The notes under the pieces were generated by a model. The model was not told the origin of the DNA and made no database searches. It saw only the letters and a list, made by a program, of their open reading frames with translations. This document shows, one piece after another, positions 18,055-26,373 of a stretch of 64,000 nt of DNA. This DNA comes from Chryseobacterium taeanense (GTDB lineage: Bacteria > Bacteroidota > Bacteroidia > Flavobacteriales > Weeksellaceae). Every line of letters starts with the position of its first letter. Position 1 is the stretch's first letter. The translations under genes were made by a program, and so were the position numbers. The stretch is from NCBI RefSeq assembly GCF_900099685.1, contig NZ_FNDW01000011.1:62001-126000 (forward strand), written 5' to 3'.

Positions 18055-18984
18055 ATGAATTCTGAAAAAGAAAATTTCCAGGAGAAAAATTATATCAAAA
18101 AATCTTTATATTACAGATTTTCACAATTTGTGGGCTTTCTTTTGGGAGCTCGCTTTTTTGTTGCAGCCCTCCTTACTTTTGCATTATATGTATCCACATT
18201 TTTTCTGTTCAACCAGGATGAAAGTTTCAGCAGGTTTGTTTTCGATTTTAAAGTTCACGGAATAATCTTCTGTACAGTGCTTACCATTCTAGCGGGAGGA
18301 ATTATTAATCAGTTTTATGATTTTGAAAAAGATCATTTGGTGAAACCTTTCCGGACGAGAATTCAGAGCTTTATCAAGCAGAAATATTTTCTTTATGCCT
18401 ATCTTTTTCTCAGCATGATTTCATTAAGCGTTGCCTGGATGATTTCGCATAAGGTTTTTGTATTCTTTATTGTTTATCAGTTTTTTATGTGGTTTTACAG
18501 CCATAAGCTGAGCCGTATTCTTATTTTAAATAATCTCACTTTTGTAAGCCTTACTTTGTATCCTTTCTTTGGAATGATGGTATATTATGAAACTTTCTCA
18601 AAAAAAGTACTCTTAATGGCCATTTTTCTTTTTCTGGTTTTATTATGTATTGATATTGTGAAAGATACTTTAACAAAAAGTGTTGACAAAGCGTTTGGCT
18701 ATACTACTATTCCAAATTATTTCAATGCTAAAACAACAAACGGAATTATAGTTTCCCTCATGTTTATTACAATGGCAGTTTCCCTAAAACTGATTCTACG
18801 AACTGGTATTTCAGGATTTATGGCCTATTATTTTGTTATCGGACTTTTGGTTTTTATTCTGTGTATTTATCTCATTATCAGTAATTCACGAAGAAATAAA
18901 TTTTTTACCATCAATATTCTGAGACTGTGGGTTTTTTTAGGAATTATTTCCATGCTTCTGAGTGGTCTGGAAGGTAAATTATAG
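18055..18984 (+). CDS. UbiA-family prenyltransferase
   Basis: A 309-residue membrane prenyltransferase with about eight membrane segments. The first Asp-rich motif is NQFYDFEKD (NxxxDxxxD) and the second is DIVKDTLTKSVDKAFG, both typical of UbiA proteins that bind the prenyl diphosphate through magnesium. Flavobacterial genes in this position are usually labelled geranylgeranylglycerol-phosphate geranylgeranyltransferase; I cannot confirm the acceptor from sequence. The ATG at 18055 lies 10 bp after mevalonate kinase, so both are in one operon and the prenyl donor and its user are encoded together. The start of proline dehydrogenase follows 65 bp later. Confidence 0.82.
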   Translation: MNSEKENFQEKNYIKKSLYYRFSQFVGFLLGARFFVAALLTFALYVSTFFLFNQDESFSRFVFDFKVHGIIFCTVLTILAGGIINQFYDFEKDHLVKPFRTRIQSFIKQKYFLYAYLFLSMISLSVAWMISHKVFVFFIVYQFFMWFYSHKLSRILILNNLTFVSLTLYPFFGMMVYYETFSKKVLLMAIFLFLVLLCIDIVKDTLTKSVDKAFGYTTIPNYFNAKTTNGIIVSLMFITMAVSLKLILRTGISGFMAYYFVIGLLVFILCIYLIISNSRRNKFFTINILRLWVFLGIISMLLSGLEGKL

Positions 18985-19016
18985 AAAAAATTCTTTAAAA
19001 AATCTTTCGTTATCCT

Positions 19017-19024
19017 TACCTTTG
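19017..19024 (+). promoter_or_regulatory. -7 box TACCTTTG
   Basis: Exact TAnnTTTG match between the UbiA gene and the ATG of proline dehydrogenase at 19049. It suggests separate transcription of the latter. Confidence 0.5.
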
Positions 19025-19048
19025 CAGAACTATAAATCTATAAAAGTA

Positions 19049-20221
19049 ATGCCCATTTTTAACGATACTAAAATTGCATTTGCAGATAAATCTGATGCGC
19101 AATTAAGAAAAGCGTATTGGATGTTCAAAATGATTGAACAGCCCTCACTCACAAAAGTCGGAACTTCTGTCCTAAATTTTACCGTTCACAACAATTTTCC
19201 ATTCGTTACCGGAATCGTAAAAAATACTTTATTTGAACAGTTTTGCGGTGGAGAAACACGTGAAGAAAGTATGAAAGTTGTAAAGCAGCTTTTTAAAAGA
19301 GGGGTGGGAAGCATTTTCGATTATTCTATTGAGGGGAAAGAAGATGAAGAAACATTTGATGCAGTCTGCAATGAGATCAAAGATATCGTGAAGTTTTCCG
19401 TTGGCAATCCTGCTATCCCTTTTATTGTTTTTAAGCCTACTGCTTTCGGTAGAATAGATCTTTATGAGGCTGTCGGTAGCAACGCAGAATTAACCTCAAG
19501 CCAGAAAGAAGAATGGAAAAGAGTAGTGAAAAGATTCGATGAGGTTTGTAAATTATGCCATGAAAACGACAAGAAAGTAATGGTAGATGCTGAAGAAACC
19601 TGGATGCAGGATGCAGCAGATCAGCTTTGCGAAGAAATGATGGAAAAATATAATCAGCAAAAGCCTATCGTCTGGAATACCATTCAGATGTATCGTACCG
19701 GAAGACTGGAGTATATGGAAGAGCAATTGCAGAGAGCCAGAGATAAAGGATATTTTATTGGTTATAAGATCGTTCGAGGCGCATATATGGAAAAAGAAAG
19801 AGCGAGAGCTGCCGAAAAAGGTTATCCTGATCCAATACAGCCGACGAAAGAAGCTTCTGATAAAAACTATAATGCAGGAATCGATTTTGTGATGAACCAT
19901 CTGGATAAAGTTTCAGCTTTTTTTGGAACGCACAATGAAATTTCTTCAGAGTTAGTAATGGATAAAATGAAAGCTAAAAATCTTGAAAACGGAAATGCCC
20001 ATGTGTATTTCGGGCAATTGTACGGCATGAGTGATAATATTACTTTCTACCTGTCTGACAAAGGGTATAATGTGGCCAAATACCTTCCTTATGGGCCTGT
20101 AAAAGATGTTGTTCCGTATCTTACAAGAAGAGCTCAGGAAAATACCTCTGTGGCCGGCCAAACCGGAAGAGAGCTGGGGCTCATTAAAAAAGAATTGGAA
20201 AGAAGGAAACATACTAGATAA
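19049..20221 (+). CDS. Proline dehydrogenase
   Basis: A 390-residue flavoenzyme that oxidises proline to pyrroline-5-carboxylate and hands the electrons to the membrane quinone pool. Recognisable motifs are VDAEETWMQDAADQL, YRTGRLEYMEEQ, KIVRGAYMEKERARAAEKGY and, near the C-terminus, YLPYGPVKDVVPYLTRRAQEN, the FAD and proline-binding region of the PRODH barrel. I start it at the ATG at 19049 (MPIFNDTKIAFA); the frame opens 29 codons earlier inside the UbiA gene, but a TACCTTTG box lies just before 19049. It is the stand-alone type, not fused to the P5C dehydrogenase. Confidence 0.93.
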   Translation: MPIFNDTKIAFADKSDAQLRKAYWMFKMIEQPSLTKVGTSVLNFTVHNNFPFVTGIVKNTLFEQFCGGETREESMKVVKQLFKRGVGSIFDYSIEGKEDEETFDAVCNEIKDIVKFSVGNPAIPFIVFKPTAFGRIDLYEAVGSNAELTSSQKEEWKRVVKRFDEVCKLCHENDKKVMVDAEETWMQDAADQLCEEMMEKYNQQKPIVWNTIQMYRTGRLEYMEEQLQRARDKGYFIGYKIVRGAYMEKERARAAEKGYPDPIQPTKEASDKNYNAGIDFVMNHLDKVSAFFGTHNEISSELVMDKMKAKNLENGNAHVYFGQLYGMSDNITFYLSDKGYNVAKYLPYGPVKDVVPYLTRRAQENTSVAGQTGRELGLIKKELERRKHTR

Positions 20222-20241
20222 TTTTTTCTATTAAAAATATC

Positions 20242-20275
20242 AAAGCCTTACAGATTTTTTGTAAGGCTTTTTTAT
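20242..20275 (+). terminator. Intrinsic terminator between convergent genes
   Basis: Perfect 10-bp stem AAAGCCTTAC / GTAAGGCTTT and a T run on the + strand, ending the proline dehydrogenase transcript. Confidence 0.85.
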
Positions 20276-20303
20276 GGTGTAAAATTTTTCTTAAAATTTA
20301 TTT

Positions 20304-20852
20304 TTAAGGCTCAAAACTTTCAAATTTTCCGTTTTCGTAGAAAATAACAATACGTTTTATGCCAACTCCTTTATTTTCAGTTGATTGAATTGTATTTATG
20401 GGAATGTCATTTTCTAATCGCTGAGAATCGGGTATTTTTTCCCTTGTCTTACTTGTGGGCGGTATAGACGATTCTCCGGAAGGTATTTTTTCTTCTTTAA
20501 TTTCAGCCTCTTCAACACCGAAATCTTCATCTTCGTTCATCATCGTAAAAAGATCGGGGAGAGATGTCGGTTTTGATTTTTCCTCTTCTAAAATATTTGG
20601 GTCTTCCTTAATAGTTTCGCTGACTTCGGGTAAATCAGATTTCAGCATCAGTCCTTCACCGGTAACGAGCCAATCCCAGAGAATTTCAGGAAATCTCGAT
20701 TTTATTTTTATGATAAATTCTAAGGATGGTTTATTTCTTCCCGAAGTTATATGCGAAATAGAAGAGCGTTGTACATCAATCTCGTCTGCAAACTCTGAAG
20801 GTGTTAATCCTGAATATTCAATAACCTTAGAAATTCTGTCATTTAAACTCAT
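20304..20852 (-). CDS. XRE-family helix-turn-helix regulator
   Basis: A 182-residue transcription regulator. Residues 5-66 form a Cro/C1-type helix-turn-helix (ISKVIEYSGLTPSEFADEID, VQRSSISHITSGRNKPSLEF), followed by DWLVTGEGLML, which is common in this flavobacterial group. The middle (70-155) is acidic, serine-rich and probably disordered. A short C-terminal strand (IKRIVIFYENGKFESFEP) is conserved-looking. The target is unknown. Upstream of the gene are several copies of a TTTACA-AA-TGTAAA-like palindrome, the closest about 20 bp from the start codon. That is where a self-regulating repressor would bind, but the link is inferred. Confidence 0.85.
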   Translation of the reverse strand: MSLNDRISKVIEYSGLTPSEFADEIDVQRSSISHITSGRNKPSLEFIIKIKSRFPEILWDWLVTGEGLMLKSDLPEVSETIKEDPNILEEEKSKPTSLPDLFTMMNEDEDFGVEEAEIKEEKIPSGESSIPPTSKTREKIPDSQRLENDIPINTIQSTENKGVGIKRIVIFYENGKFESFEP

Positions 20853-21678
20853 ATAATAAGCTTTTTAATCACTTTACAAATGTAAAGATAAAATTTACAA
20901 ATGAAAAATACAAAAGTAAACAGTTGTAAATATTCACAATATACAAATGTAAACGTTTAATATATTGATTTTTAATTGTTTATTATTTAATTATTAAATA
21001 ACTGTTTTTTTATTCAACAAATTTTCCACAAACGTAATTATTTATGCCGTATTTAAAGTATAACATTAATTAAACATTATACTAGAGTATATTTCCATAT
21101 TAACTTCTACTTTTCATAGTATTCATGCCTTATACAGCAAATTTTTTGCTTTAAAAATCTAAAATGGAGTAGTGTCTATTAAATCTCTGATTTTGTGAAT
21201 TAACTTATAAAGCATCATTGCAAAAATCTTTGTAAACACTATTCAATAGGAATTTTCTAAGATATAGTTTAGGTTAAATAATCTACTATTATGGATGTTC
21301 ATATTTTAAAGTTACATTTCTAAACCAGCATCAAATTGGTAGCAAATTAAGAAGTTAATTATTTAAATTATCAACAATTTACATTTGTATATAGTGATGG
21401 TTTAAATTTTTTCCACACTTTAGAATGTTTAATGGAATTACACCCAAATGTATATAACCCTTTATTTTATTACTTAAAGTAATGTTCTAATTAATATTTA
21501 GATAAAAATCATAAGTATTTGATTTAAAGTTTTTTAAATATAACACATTAAATTATTGTTAATCCACAATTTTATCCACAGACATTCTGTCAATTTGAAG
21601 TGTTTAATCCAATTACAAATGTTAATTTTATATTTCATTAAAAATTAAGTAAATTTGACTCTTGTAAACTATTACACA
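20853..21678. other. AT-rich gene-free region with palindromes and DnaA-box-like sites (possible oriC)
   Basis: About 825 bp without a credible gene, lying between the divergent XRE regulator and M14 peptidase genes. Two kinds of site stand out. Near the XRE gene are palindromes built on TTTACA-AA-TGTAAA: CTTTACA / TGTAAAG at 20872-20887, a half site at 20894-20903, TACA-AA-TGTA at 20942-20951, and TTACA-TT-TGTA further right at 21379-21389. DnaA-box-like nonamers are TTATCCACA at 21572-21580 (perfect consensus), TAATCCACA at 21560-21568, TTTTCCACA at 21022-21030 and at 21409-21417, and TTATCAACA at 21368-21376, all on the same strand. Origin function is only a suggestion. Confidence 0.35.
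20872..20951. promoter_or_regulatory. Cluster of TTTACA-AA-TGTAAA operator-like palindromes
   Basis: A 7-bp-arm palindrome (20872-20887) is followed by a partial copy (20894-20903) and a third core copy (20942-20951), all immediately upstream of the XRE regulator gene. The 2-bp spacer and 14-16 bp size suit a helix-turn-helix dimer. Binding by the neighbouring XRE protein is inferred from position. Confidence 0.45.
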
Positions 21679-22788
21679 ATGAATTTTGAACATTTGTATC
21701 AACAAAATCCAGACTTCCCTAATCGCTATATTTCCCCCGAAAAATTATTTTTTTACCTACATACGAATCTCAGCAATTACATTTGTGAGATAGGAAGATC
21801 TTATTTAGACAAACCTATTTATCAACTGACAATAGGAAATGGAGATATTTCAATATTGGCTTGGTCACAGATGCACGGAAACGAATCTAACGCGACACAT
21901 GCCATGCTGGATCTTCTGATAACTTTAGATAAAGCACCGGAATTAAAGGATGAATTGCTCAATAAAATTACACTGGACTTTATATTTATGTTAAATCCTG
22001 ATGGCTCTGAAAAATGGACACGACTGAATGCTTCGGATATTGATCTTAACAGAGATTTTCATAACGAAGCGAGCAAGGAAATCAAAATATTAAAACAAGT
22101 TGTTGCAAAGAAAAAATATCATTATGCTCTGAATCTTCATGAGCAGAGAACTATTTTTACCACAGACGGAATTCATCCTGCTACACTCTCTTTTTTGGCT
22201 CCATCGGAAAATGTTGAACGAACCATCACTGAAAACAGGAAGAAATGTATGGCAGTAATTGCCAATGTTTACAATCATCTGAAAGAAATGATCCCGAACC
22301 AGATCGGAAGATATTCTGATGAATTTTATCCCGCATCTACCGGAGATAATTTCATTAAAGCCGGAATGCCGACGATTTTGTTTGAAGGAGGACATTTTGT
22401 AAATGATTACACCAGAAAAGACACCCGGAAATATTACACGATTGCGTTGTATTATGCATTAAAAGCAATTTCTGAAATCGATTCAGATACAGAAGGCTGG
22501 GAAACTTATTTTGAAATTCCTGAAAATAAAGAGACCCATTATGATATTATTTACCGAAATGTAAAACTCAATACCGATCATGAATGCATTTTAGATATTG
22601 CCGTGCAGTACCGCGAACTAAAAGAGGAAGGTAAAGACGAGATATCTTTTGTGCCTTTTGTGATGGAGGTGGGTGATGTAAAAGGACGAAAAGGCTGGCT
22701 GGAAATTGACTGTACAGGGAAAAAATTTATTTCTCTCACAAAATATCCTAAGCTTGATACTGAAGTGAATTTTACAATAGAAGACTAA
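21679..22788 (+). CDS. M14 family zinc carboxypeptidase
   Basis: A 369-residue metallopeptidase of family M14. The zinc ligands are H66 and E69 in MHGNESNATHAML and H155 in NLHEQRT; the substrate-binding NR pair is in DIDLNRDFH (R126), and the catalytic glutamate lies in TILFEGGHF. No signal peptide is visible, so the protein is probably cytoplasmic and may trim peptides. I start it at the ATG at 21679; the open frame begins eight codons earlier at a TTG. The gene is preceded by the long gene-free region and followed by a hairpin shared with the convergent DUF4920 gene. Confidence 0.85.
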   Translation: MNFEHLYQQNPDFPNRYISPEKLFFYLHTNLSNYICEIGRSYLDKPIYQLTIGNGDISILAWSQMHGNESNATHAMLDLLITLDKAPELKDELLNKITLDFIFMLNPDGSEKWTRLNASDIDLNRDFHNEASKEIKILKQVVAKKKYHYALNLHEQRTIFTTDGIHPATLSFLAPSENVERTITENRKKCMAVIANVYNHLKEMIPNQIGRYSDEFYPASTGDNFIKAGMPTILFEGGHFVNDYTRKDTRKYYTIALYYALKAISEIDSDTEGWETYFEIPENKETHYDIIYRNVKLNTDHECILDIAVQYRELKEEGKDEISFVPFVMEVGDVKGRKGWLEIDCTGKKFISLTKYPKLDTEVNFTIED

Positions 22789-22815
22789 AAAAAGCGGAAC
22801 TGATTGTTCCGCTTT
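22784..22815 (-). terminator. Terminator between convergent genes
   Basis: Perfect 10-bp stem AAAGCGGAAC / GTTCCGCTTT with a 5-nt loop. The T run (TTTTTTT) follows on the minus strand, so it best serves the DUF4920 gene; the + strand side is weak. Confidence 0.8.
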
Positions 22816-22868
22816 AGTATTATTTGTACTGTGATTGTTATTTTAAATTGTGTAAATCAAAATAACTT

Positions 22869-23378
22869 TTAATTTACCACCTTAATTCCATTGGCTACAA
22901 ATCTGATCTCTTCTTTCGGAGTCGTAATAGCATCGATTTCAGATTGAGGTTTCTTAGCATCTTCCGCGTAATGTTTCTGTTCGTCTACAGAAGTTATTTT
23001 TCTTTCTGCGGTTCCTTCTAATACTACATTTTTACCCTTTAGGGCAGTTGGAACGAAGAAAGCATAATCTTTCATTTTAACAAAGAACTGAGAACTATCT
23101 TCTGTCTGAATGGTAAGCCAGCATCCTTTTTTGTCACATACGTCGGTTACTTTTCCTTTTACCGCAACGTTTTCTACTTTTTTGTTATCTTTTTTAAGCT
23201 TCTTGCTTAATTTGTCTACTGATATTGCTTTAGATTCAGCTTTGGATGCCACTCCACCACCATACGTATCTCCAACAAGAGCATTTCCTGCCGGTGGACC
23301 GAATTTTTTTGATTCCTGTGAAAAAGCCATTGTAGAAATTCCCAATGCTGTTGCGAATAATAATGATTTAAGTTTCAT
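22869..23378 (-). CDS. DUF4920 domain-containing exported protein
   Basis: A 169-residue exported protein. The start at 23378 gives a normal signal peptide (MKLKSLLFATALGISTMAFS); the longer frame adds six residues. The mature part opens with KKFGPPAGNALVGDTYGGGV and carries the DUF4920 core: VAVKGKVTDVCDKKGCWLTI with a Cys pair, a DYAFFVPTALKGK strand and an EGTAERKITSVDEQKHYAED segment. The family is an OB-fold-like periplasmic domain of unknown function, and the two cysteines may bind a metal or form a disulphide. It is monocistronic. Upstream lies the 4-unit palindromic repeat array. Confidence 0.82.
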   Translation of the reverse strand: MKLKSLLFATALGISTMAFSQESKKFGPPAGNALVGDTYGGGVASKAESKAISVDKLSKKLKKDNKKVENVAVKGKVTDVCDKKGCWLTIQTEDSSQFFVKMKDYAFFVPTALKGKNVVLEGTAERKITSVDEQKHYAEDAKKPQSEIDAITTPKEEIRFVANGIKVVN

Positions 23379-23487
23379 TTTTAATATTTTTTTCAAAAGT
23401 ACTAATAAAATCTGAATGATAAAATCTTTGAAAAATTTATAAAAAGCAGGTTGTTTGTTCAGTTCATTAATTCGTTGTGCTTAATTC

Positions 23488-24338
23488 TTTTTTTCACGCA
23501 ACGCCCACAAAGAAAATTAACAATTATTCTGCATAATCGGTTCGCAAAGGCGTTTCACTCAGCCAAGGCATCCTACATCATACATTGCTATCATTTGCTG
23601 AACGGAGTGCCATTGCGCTCAAAAAAATAGCCATAAAATCATTCAATAAATCCTAGCGCCTTTTGCGTTAAAAATACTCAAGATGCATAATTTTTTCACG
23701 CAAAGTCCGCAAAGAAAATTAACAATTATTCTTCATAATCGGTTCGCAAAGGCGTTTCACTCAGCAACGGATTTATGGATAAGATATTACTATTATCTTG
23801 TGAAAGCATATTCTGTTATTTTTTTTTACTATTTGACCATTCACTAGACTGTGCTATCATTTGCCGAGTGAAACGCCTTCGCGCTCAAAAAAATAATCAC
23901 TTAGTTATTCAATAACCCTAGCGACTATTGCGTTAAAACTGACAAACACCAATTTTTAACGCAATGTCCGCAAAGAAAATAATCAATCATCCTGCATAGT
24001 TCATTCGCAATGGCGTTACACTCAGCCAAAATTTGATATATAATATGCCGCTATCATTCGCTGAATGAAATGCCTTCGCGCTCAAAAAATAATCGGATAG
24101 TTATTCAAATAAATCCTAGCGACTATTGCGTTAAAATTGACAAACACTAATTTTTAACGCAACGTCCGCAAAAAAAATAATCAATCATCCTGCATAATTC
24201 GTTCGCAAGGGCGTTACACTCAGCAAATGATAGCAATGTATCTATATCTAAAGCCTTTGTTGAGTATAACGCCTTCGCAACCGAAAAAATATGCTCCTTG
24301 TTATTCAATAAAACTTTTGCGTCTGTTGCGTTAAAAAA
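23488..24338. repeat. Four tandem copies of a ~185-bp palindromic intergenic element
   Basis: Four related units lie head to tail: 23488-23674 (187 bp), 23691-23938 (248 bp), 23953-24136 (184 bp) and 24151-24338 (188 bp). Each begins with TTTTTmACGCAA-like bases and ends with the complement TTGCGTTAAAA. Inside each unit a second inverted pair occurs, GGCGTTTCACTCAGC-like on the left and GCTGAGTGAAACGCC-like on the right, so each unit could fold as one long imperfect hairpin. Unit 2 carries about 60 extra bases in its loop. Linkers are only 14-16 bp. There is no coding frame worth reporting. It resembles a non-autonomous palindromic repeat family rather than CRISPR. Confidence 0.85.
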
Positions 24339-24390
24339 CAATTAAGACAACTCCGTCATAATTTTAAAACAAACTAAACCTATAATTATT

Positions 24391-24398
24391 TATATTTG
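24391..24398 (+). promoter_or_regulatory. -7 box TATATTTG
   Basis: Exact TAnnTTTG match 16 bp before the ATG of the permease at 24415, just right of the repeat array. Confidence 0.55.
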
Positions 24399-24414
24399 AA
24401 GCCTATACTTTATT

Positions 24415-25827
24415 ATGCAGAAAAAACTAAAACTTTGGGATGCCATTATGTTGGTAATGGGTTCAATGATCGGAAGCGGAATCTTCATTGTCAGCGCAGA
24501 TATGATGAGAAATCTCGGTTCAGGATTCTGGATGATTGTGGTTTGGGTAATCACCGGAATTATGACGGTTGCAGCAGCAATAAGTTATGGTGAACTTTCA
24601 GCATTGTTTCCTAAAGCTGGCGGACAATACACTTATTTAAAAGAAATCTTTGGCAGAAAGATGGGATTCCTCTACGGATGGGGGCTGTTTACGGTAATAC
24701 AAACCGGAACGATTGCTGCTGTGGCTATGGCTTTTGGCAAATTTACGGCCTATCTGATTCCGGCATTGAATGATGCTGCTCCTATTTTTCAAAGTGGTGA
24801 ATTTAAGATCACATGGATCCAGATGCTGGCCATTGCAATCATTCTTTTGCTTACTTACATTAACACCAGAGGAGTAGAAAGTGGTAAATTACTCCAGAAT
24901 GTTTTTACGGGTTCAAAAATAATAGCTCTGGTAGGGCTTATTGCGGCAGGCTTTATTTTAGTGGATATTTCTCATCTGGCAGAAAATTTTAGCTTTGGAT
25001 ATGAAGGTTTTAATAATCTTACAAAAGACAGCTTTGGTAATTTCCTGAAAGAAGGTTGGGAACCTATTGGCGGAATGACACTGCTAGGCGGAATTGCTGC
25101 AGCGATGGTAGGTTCTGTTTTCAGTTCTGTAGCTTGGGAAAGTGTAACTTTTGTATCAGGTGAAATCGAAAATCCGAAAAAGAATGTCGTAAAATCAATG
25201 ATTTACGGCACAACCGCGGTGATGATCCTATATATTGCCGTTAATTATGTGTACCTGAATGCGCTCGACAGAGACTCCATTGCTTTCGCAGAAAATGACA
25301 GGGTAGCCGTAGCAGCTTCTCATTTTATTTTCGGAAGTGCAGGAACAGTAATTATCGCTGTTTTGGTCATGGTTTCTACTTTTGGATGTAATAATGGATT
25401 GATCCTGGCAGGAGCAAGGGTTTTTCAGACTATGGCGAAAGACGGAATGTTCTTCAGACAGGCCGAAAAGAACAATAAAAATGAGGTTCCTGAAAATGCA
25501 CTCTGGATGCAGGGAATATGGGCATCTATACTATGTCTGAGCGGGCAGTATGGAAACCTTCTCGATATGATTTCCTTTGTCATTGTGTTATTCTATATGA
25601 TTACAGTGTTTGGAGTTATTTATTTAAGATTCAAAAAACCTGATCTTGAAAGACCTTATAAAACCTGGCTGTATCCTGTTACGCCTGTTATCTATTTGTT
25701 AATAGGTACTGTCTTCTGTATTTTACTATTAATCTACAAACAGCAGTACACTTGGCCCGGCTTCGTATTGGTGTTGCTTGGTCTTCCTGTATATTATTTT
25801 ATCAACAGGAACAATCCGCAGCCGTAA
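24415..25827 (+). CDS. APC-family amino acid permease
   Basis: A 470-residue inner-membrane transporter with about 12 membrane segments. The first helix carries the APC-superfamily signature MGSMIGSGIFIVSADMM, and GELSALFPKAGGQYTYLKEI is the conserved loop after the second and third helices. It should take up or exchange amino acids; the L-type (LAT-like) branch is most similar by eye. It has a TATATTTG box just upstream and lies between two repeat-rich gaps, so it is probably transcribed alone. The substrate cannot be given. Confidence 0.88.
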   Translation: MQKKLKLWDAIMLVMGSMIGSGIFIVSADMMRNLGSGFWMIVVWVITGIMTVAAAISYGELSALFPKAGGQYTYLKEIFGRKMGFLYGWGLFTVIQTGTIAAVAMAFGKFTAYLIPALNDAAPIFQSGEFKITWIQMLAIAIILLLTYINTRGVESGKLLQNVFTGSKIIALVGLIAAGFILVDISHLAENFSFGYEGFNNLTKDSFGNFLKEGWEPIGGMTLLGGIAAAMVGSVFSSVAWESVTFVSGEIENPKKNVVKSMIYGTTAVMILYIAVNYVYLNALDRDSIAFAENDRVAVAASHFIFGSAGTVIIAVLVMVSTFGCNNGLILAGARVFQTMAKDGMFFRQAEKNNKNEVPENALWMQGIWASILCLSGQYGNLLDMISFVIVLFYMITVFGVIYLRFKKPDLERPYKTWLYPVTPVIYLLIGTVFCILLLIYKQQYTWPGFVLVLLGLPVYYFINRNNPQP

Positions 25828-25955
25828 TCCAGGCACGCTGCCACATACGGAGTAAATCATCCTTTACTAAGTGTTATTTTATCCGTTTTTTTAGAAGGCA
25901 ATACGTAAGTTTATATACAAAAAACAACATTTTACTTACAAGTCTTTGAACTCAT

Positions 25956-26043
25956 ACGCAAGAGTTGACAATAACCTAAGCAAAAGTTGCCTAACTCTTA
26001 AGCACAAGTTGCTCAACTCTTCAGCAGGAGTTTGACGCATCAT
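25956..26043. repeat. 22-bp imperfect tandem repeat, four copies
   Basis: Four copies start at 25956, 25978, 26000 and 26022, exactly 22 bp apart. The two middle copies are most alike (AAGCAAAAGTTGCCTAACTC and AAGCACAAGTTGCTCAACTC). The core AAGTTG-n-AACT is itself a small inverted repeat, so the array offers repeated palindromic sites two helical turns apart. No coding frame. Function unknown. Confidence 0.7.
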
Positions 26044-26066
26044 AAGGAGAAGTTTAAAATAGGAGG

Positions 26067-26232
26067 GGCAAGGCTCAGAATTTCTTCCGTGACGGAATGG
26101 TTTTTCAGGAGCTTGATCTTGCTTTCCGCTGTATCTTTTGGGTGACGGTCTCCTGAACTAGGTTCGTAAACCTTCAGTTTATGCTCCGGCCTCCACCCAA
26201 AAGGATGCCCGCTGCAATCAAGGCTAGGGTAT
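26067..26232. repeat. Large hairpin-forming intergenic element
   Basis: CTTTTGGGTG at 26135-26144 pairs with CACCCAAAAG at 26194-26203, and CTTGAT at 26112-26117 pairs with ATCAAG at 26217-26222. This gives a nested hairpin of about 120 bp with an inner AAACCTTCAGTTT part. A separate small hairpin TTCCG-TGA-CGGAA lies at 26085-26097. The GC content is clearly higher than in the surroundings. From memory, similar elements are common between genes in Chryseobacterium, but I could not check this here. Confidence 0.6.
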
Positions 26233-26340
26233 TTGTCCCTTTAATTGCCAGTGAATACATGAAACATCAGAAACCTATTAAAATCGATATAAGCAGATTC
26301 GCTAATACGCATTATCTATAAGGGAAACACCTTATATTTT

Positions 26341-26369
26341 TTGTATATAAGTAATTATGCTTATATTTG
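26341..26369 (+). promoter_or_regulatory. Promoter TTG-N18-TATATTTG of the satD-like gene
   Basis: TTG at 26341-26343 and TATATTTG at 26362-26369 are 18 bp apart and match the Bacteroidota consensus in both boxes. The -7 box ends only 4 bp before the ATG at 26374, so the transcript should be leaderless or nearly so. Confidence 0.75.
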
Positions 26370-26373
26370 CAGA

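Noticed and set aside
20455..20856. Plus-strand frame of 133 codons over the XRE gene
   Set aside because: Shadow of the XRE gene; serine-rich, as expected from the complementary strand of an acidic region.
23488..24338. Possible CRISPR array
   Set aside because: The repeat unit is about 185 bp and palindromic with 14-16 bp linkers; there are no short direct repeats with unique spacers and no cas genes.
24147..24341. Minus-strand frame of 64 codons in the repeat array
   Set aside because: It reads across one palindromic unit, ends at the unit border and has no family match; an artefact of the repeat.
25752..25949. Frame of 65 codons after the amino-acid permease
   Set aside because: It overlaps the end of the permease in another frame and has no recognisable content.
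25956..26043. Possible CRISPR array
   Set aside because: Copies are 22 bp apart with no spacers between them; only imperfect tandem repeats.
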